Assembly: GCA_949152475.1 (NCBI GenBank)
Contig: OX424563.1
Span: forward strand, 21,611,001-21,675,000
DNA from: Terebella lapidaria
Taxonomy: Eukaryota > Annelida > Polychaeta > Terebellida > Terebellidae
DNA length: 64,000 bases
Direction: 5' to 3'
The notes beneath the pieces are model-generated. The model made no database searches. It saw nothing but the letters and a program-made list of their open reading frames with translations, and was not told the DNA's origin. Position numbers and translations under genes: made by a program. Shown here piece after piece: positions 61,914 through 64,000 of the stretch (its first letter is position 1; the number at the start of each line of letters is the position of its first letter).

Positions 61914-64000
61914 GGCTGGGAAGCGTCAGCATATGTCTACCACTCTGTGAATCTGGCCTGCGCACCTACGGCGTGAAGTTGGTCATGTACTCGTGATTGT
62001 AGATCTATTGCAACAAGATTGTCCATCTGCAGAAAATTCTTCTAATTACTAATATGAGCTCAGTTTTGTTCGAAATCCTAGGAACAAGCACAAGTTGCCT
62101 AACATAACAAGGTGAATTATGTCAACATTTTATATGTTGCTTCTGTTCTTTTGTTCTTCCTTCAGAATTAATGCTGCTCTCAACAGAAAACTCATTTCAT
62201 TTGCAGATCAACACCTTGCAGTTGGATCACATGTAGGATAACTGGGCGATTTTTTCATCTGATACCATAACACATTTGTACCCATAATAAGGCACACCAT
62301 GTTAATGAAGTCAACAAAAGTTGACCGTTTAATTCTACATGACAATTGTAAGCAGAAATACATAATAGCATGAAGAGAGATATCTCATGTATTTCTGATG
62401 TAAGCCATGTACCGGTAGTCATTTTCAATACATTGTCTTGTATAGTTTATTTTTGCTGCAGCGTACAGTGGTACAGGTGTGAACTCATATCTGTTTATTG
62501 TTATGTGACTAGGACTGAATTTATGTCATCATTGTTGTGACCAGAACTTATGTGAAATCTTCTGCATCATGTCATTTTGATTGTACACACGATTGATAGT
62601 GCTGCTTTAATCTTGTTCATTGTCAGAATTTCCACAGCTCAGCAACTTCCTTAAATGAATCAATGATCTCCAGACCAGATGTTGAAATGTGGTCTTTTGC
62701 TGAGAGGCTTCAGCTTTCCCCTTTTTGTTCGAATTTGAGCAATCCACAGCTGGCTTCATTGAATAGTGATATAACAAAACACACATGTATTACAATGATT
62801 TAGGCGATTTGAGAAATTGAATGTTGTCTTTCTTTCATTTTTACATCTTTGTGATGAAAGTCGTTCAATATGAACACACCTTTTGATTGAATAATTATAT
62901 ATTGACCATGTTGGACGCAGCTGTTCTTTGAATTTTGTTGTGATTGGAAAATCGTTCGCTCTATCATTCTATGTCAGTTGGATCAATCTGATAATTCCAA
63001 CACATAAATATTTCTGTTTTCCCACCGTGAACTGTCAACGCATGATAGGTCACCTTGAACAAATCTGGAGATGAAATTATACCCGTATTCATGTCATTTC
63101 ATGCATATAGTGCTGCATTAACTGTGAATTGGCTGCAGTCTAAATTCATGTTTTGAAAACTTTTGACAAATTATACATGATATGCTCAGTTCTGATCAAA
63201 TATGAAATTAAGTATCAAAAAACTTTGGGTTGTGAAAAGTTCTACACTTGTTCACATAGTTAGTTATTAATGACCGTACAGGTAGTTTGCCACCTGTTCA
63301 TCGCCATCCATTATTCTCACTATTTATATTGTTTGCTATTATCTGCGTTAATCTGGAGGCAGTTGGTGCGCACTTAAATTTTAACGAGTAGCTTATCTGC
63401 ACCAGAGCTGATAGCATCTATTTCTACCTACCGTATACATGTACATTGTTACAGTACTTCGAAATTAATGTACCATACCATTATGTCAAATGAGACACAC
63501 ACAATATGGCAATGCATTTATTAACGTCCTGGTATCGGTGTTTAGACTATAAATATACATAACTTGTTATTTTCTTCACGACTTGATACAGGTAATTATT
63601 TCGAATAAACTCCTCCTATCATTTTGTGAAAAATTCCTTATTCCGAAAAAACACATTTTTTGTCATGAATGTTTTTTTATTCAGACCATGCACACTGTAC
63701 ATGCAATGTAGGACATGGACCTGACTATTTCAGTTGCGTTTGCAGCAACACATTGACAAATGTTAGATGGTGGTAAGTAAGTGTACAGTACCATACATGT
63801 TCAAAGGACCGTGTGAAGATGAGCTCGTTATACACAATTTAGACATGTTACATGTATTACTACAGTGATCATTCATCAACCCATAGGCAGTTTTGTCCCT
63901 TTGTTGTAACTACTGCCAAGTTACCTCAGAACCCACAGTTGGTGTGATTTATAGGCTGCAGGAGTCCTTGGCTTTTGTGCTATTAGTACCAAGTTTCGTC

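Larger units (their letters stand above)
50993..62546. repeat. Segmental tandem duplication, copy 2, with retrotransposon insertion
   Basis: The second copy runs 50993-51498, is interrupted by the LTR element, and resumes after the target duplication at 59201 to 62546. Without the insertion and one target-site copy it is 3852 bases. It joins REEP intron 1 on its right side, so it is the copy continuous with the rest of REEP. Near identity to copy 1 indicates a recent event or an assembly duplication. Confidence 0.95.
59539..64000 (+). other. REEP: REEP intron 1
   Basis: Includes the rest of duplicate copy 2 (to 62546) and 1.45 kb of unduplicated AT-rich sequence. No acceptor followed by the expected (L/I)(V/I)FG-LYPAYYSYKA peptide was found, so exon 2 lies outside the window. 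Apart from the hAT-like element and the MITE no further feature was seen. Confidence 0.65.

Overview
The window is animal nuclear DNA, most likely from a marine invertebrate deuterostome or lophotrochozoan. It has widely spaced short exons with GT/AG introns, many poly(G)/poly(C) tracts, frequent TACATGTA-type words, several DNA-transposon remnants and a Ty3/gypsy-type LTR retrotransposon. Amphioxus would fit, but the sequence alone does not fix the species. A 200-N block at 24381-24580 is an assembly gap.

Two host genes can be recognised. The minus strand carries the 5' part of a KDM3/JMJD1-family histone H3K9 demethylase gene. Its exons, in transcription order, are 47221-47066, 36152-35973, 33054-32938, 14676-14597 and 4990-4753. 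Splice sites and phases agree except between the third and fourth, where at least one exon (the Tudor-like part) is not visible. The zinc-finger and JmjC catalytic parts lie beyond the left edge. The plus strand carries the first coding exon of a REEP1-4-type gene (ATG at 47941, with a second copy at 59507); the rest lies beyond the right edge. The two genes are head to head, as are JMJD1C and REEP3 in human.

Layout: 1-4752 is non-coding and starts with a period-201 tandem repeat. 4753-14676 holds two KDM3 exons and a long intron. 14677-33054 is a giant intron or introns containing the gap and an 8-kb array (24581-32600) of a 73-bp satellite that itself contains a GGCAGT hexamer repeat and local higher-order duplications. 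33055-47221 holds KDM3 exons 3, 2 and 1, with a 725-bp inverted-repeat element at 43154-43878.

From 47121 to 62546 the shared KDM3/REEP promoter region is tandemly duplicated (unit 3872 bp, copies about 99.9 percent identical apart from four small indels). The left breakpoint is inside KDM3 exon 1 and the right one inside REEP intron 1. Copy 1 keeps an intact KDM3 exon 1 and a REEP exon 1. Copy 2 has only a truncated KDM3 exon 1 but a REEP exon 1 joined to the rest of REEP. A young, nearly whole LTR retrotransposon (51499-59196) sits in copy 2 and separates its two promoters; copy 1 preserves the empty target site. Each duplicate also carries a hAT-like element and a 312-bp MITE that predate the duplication.
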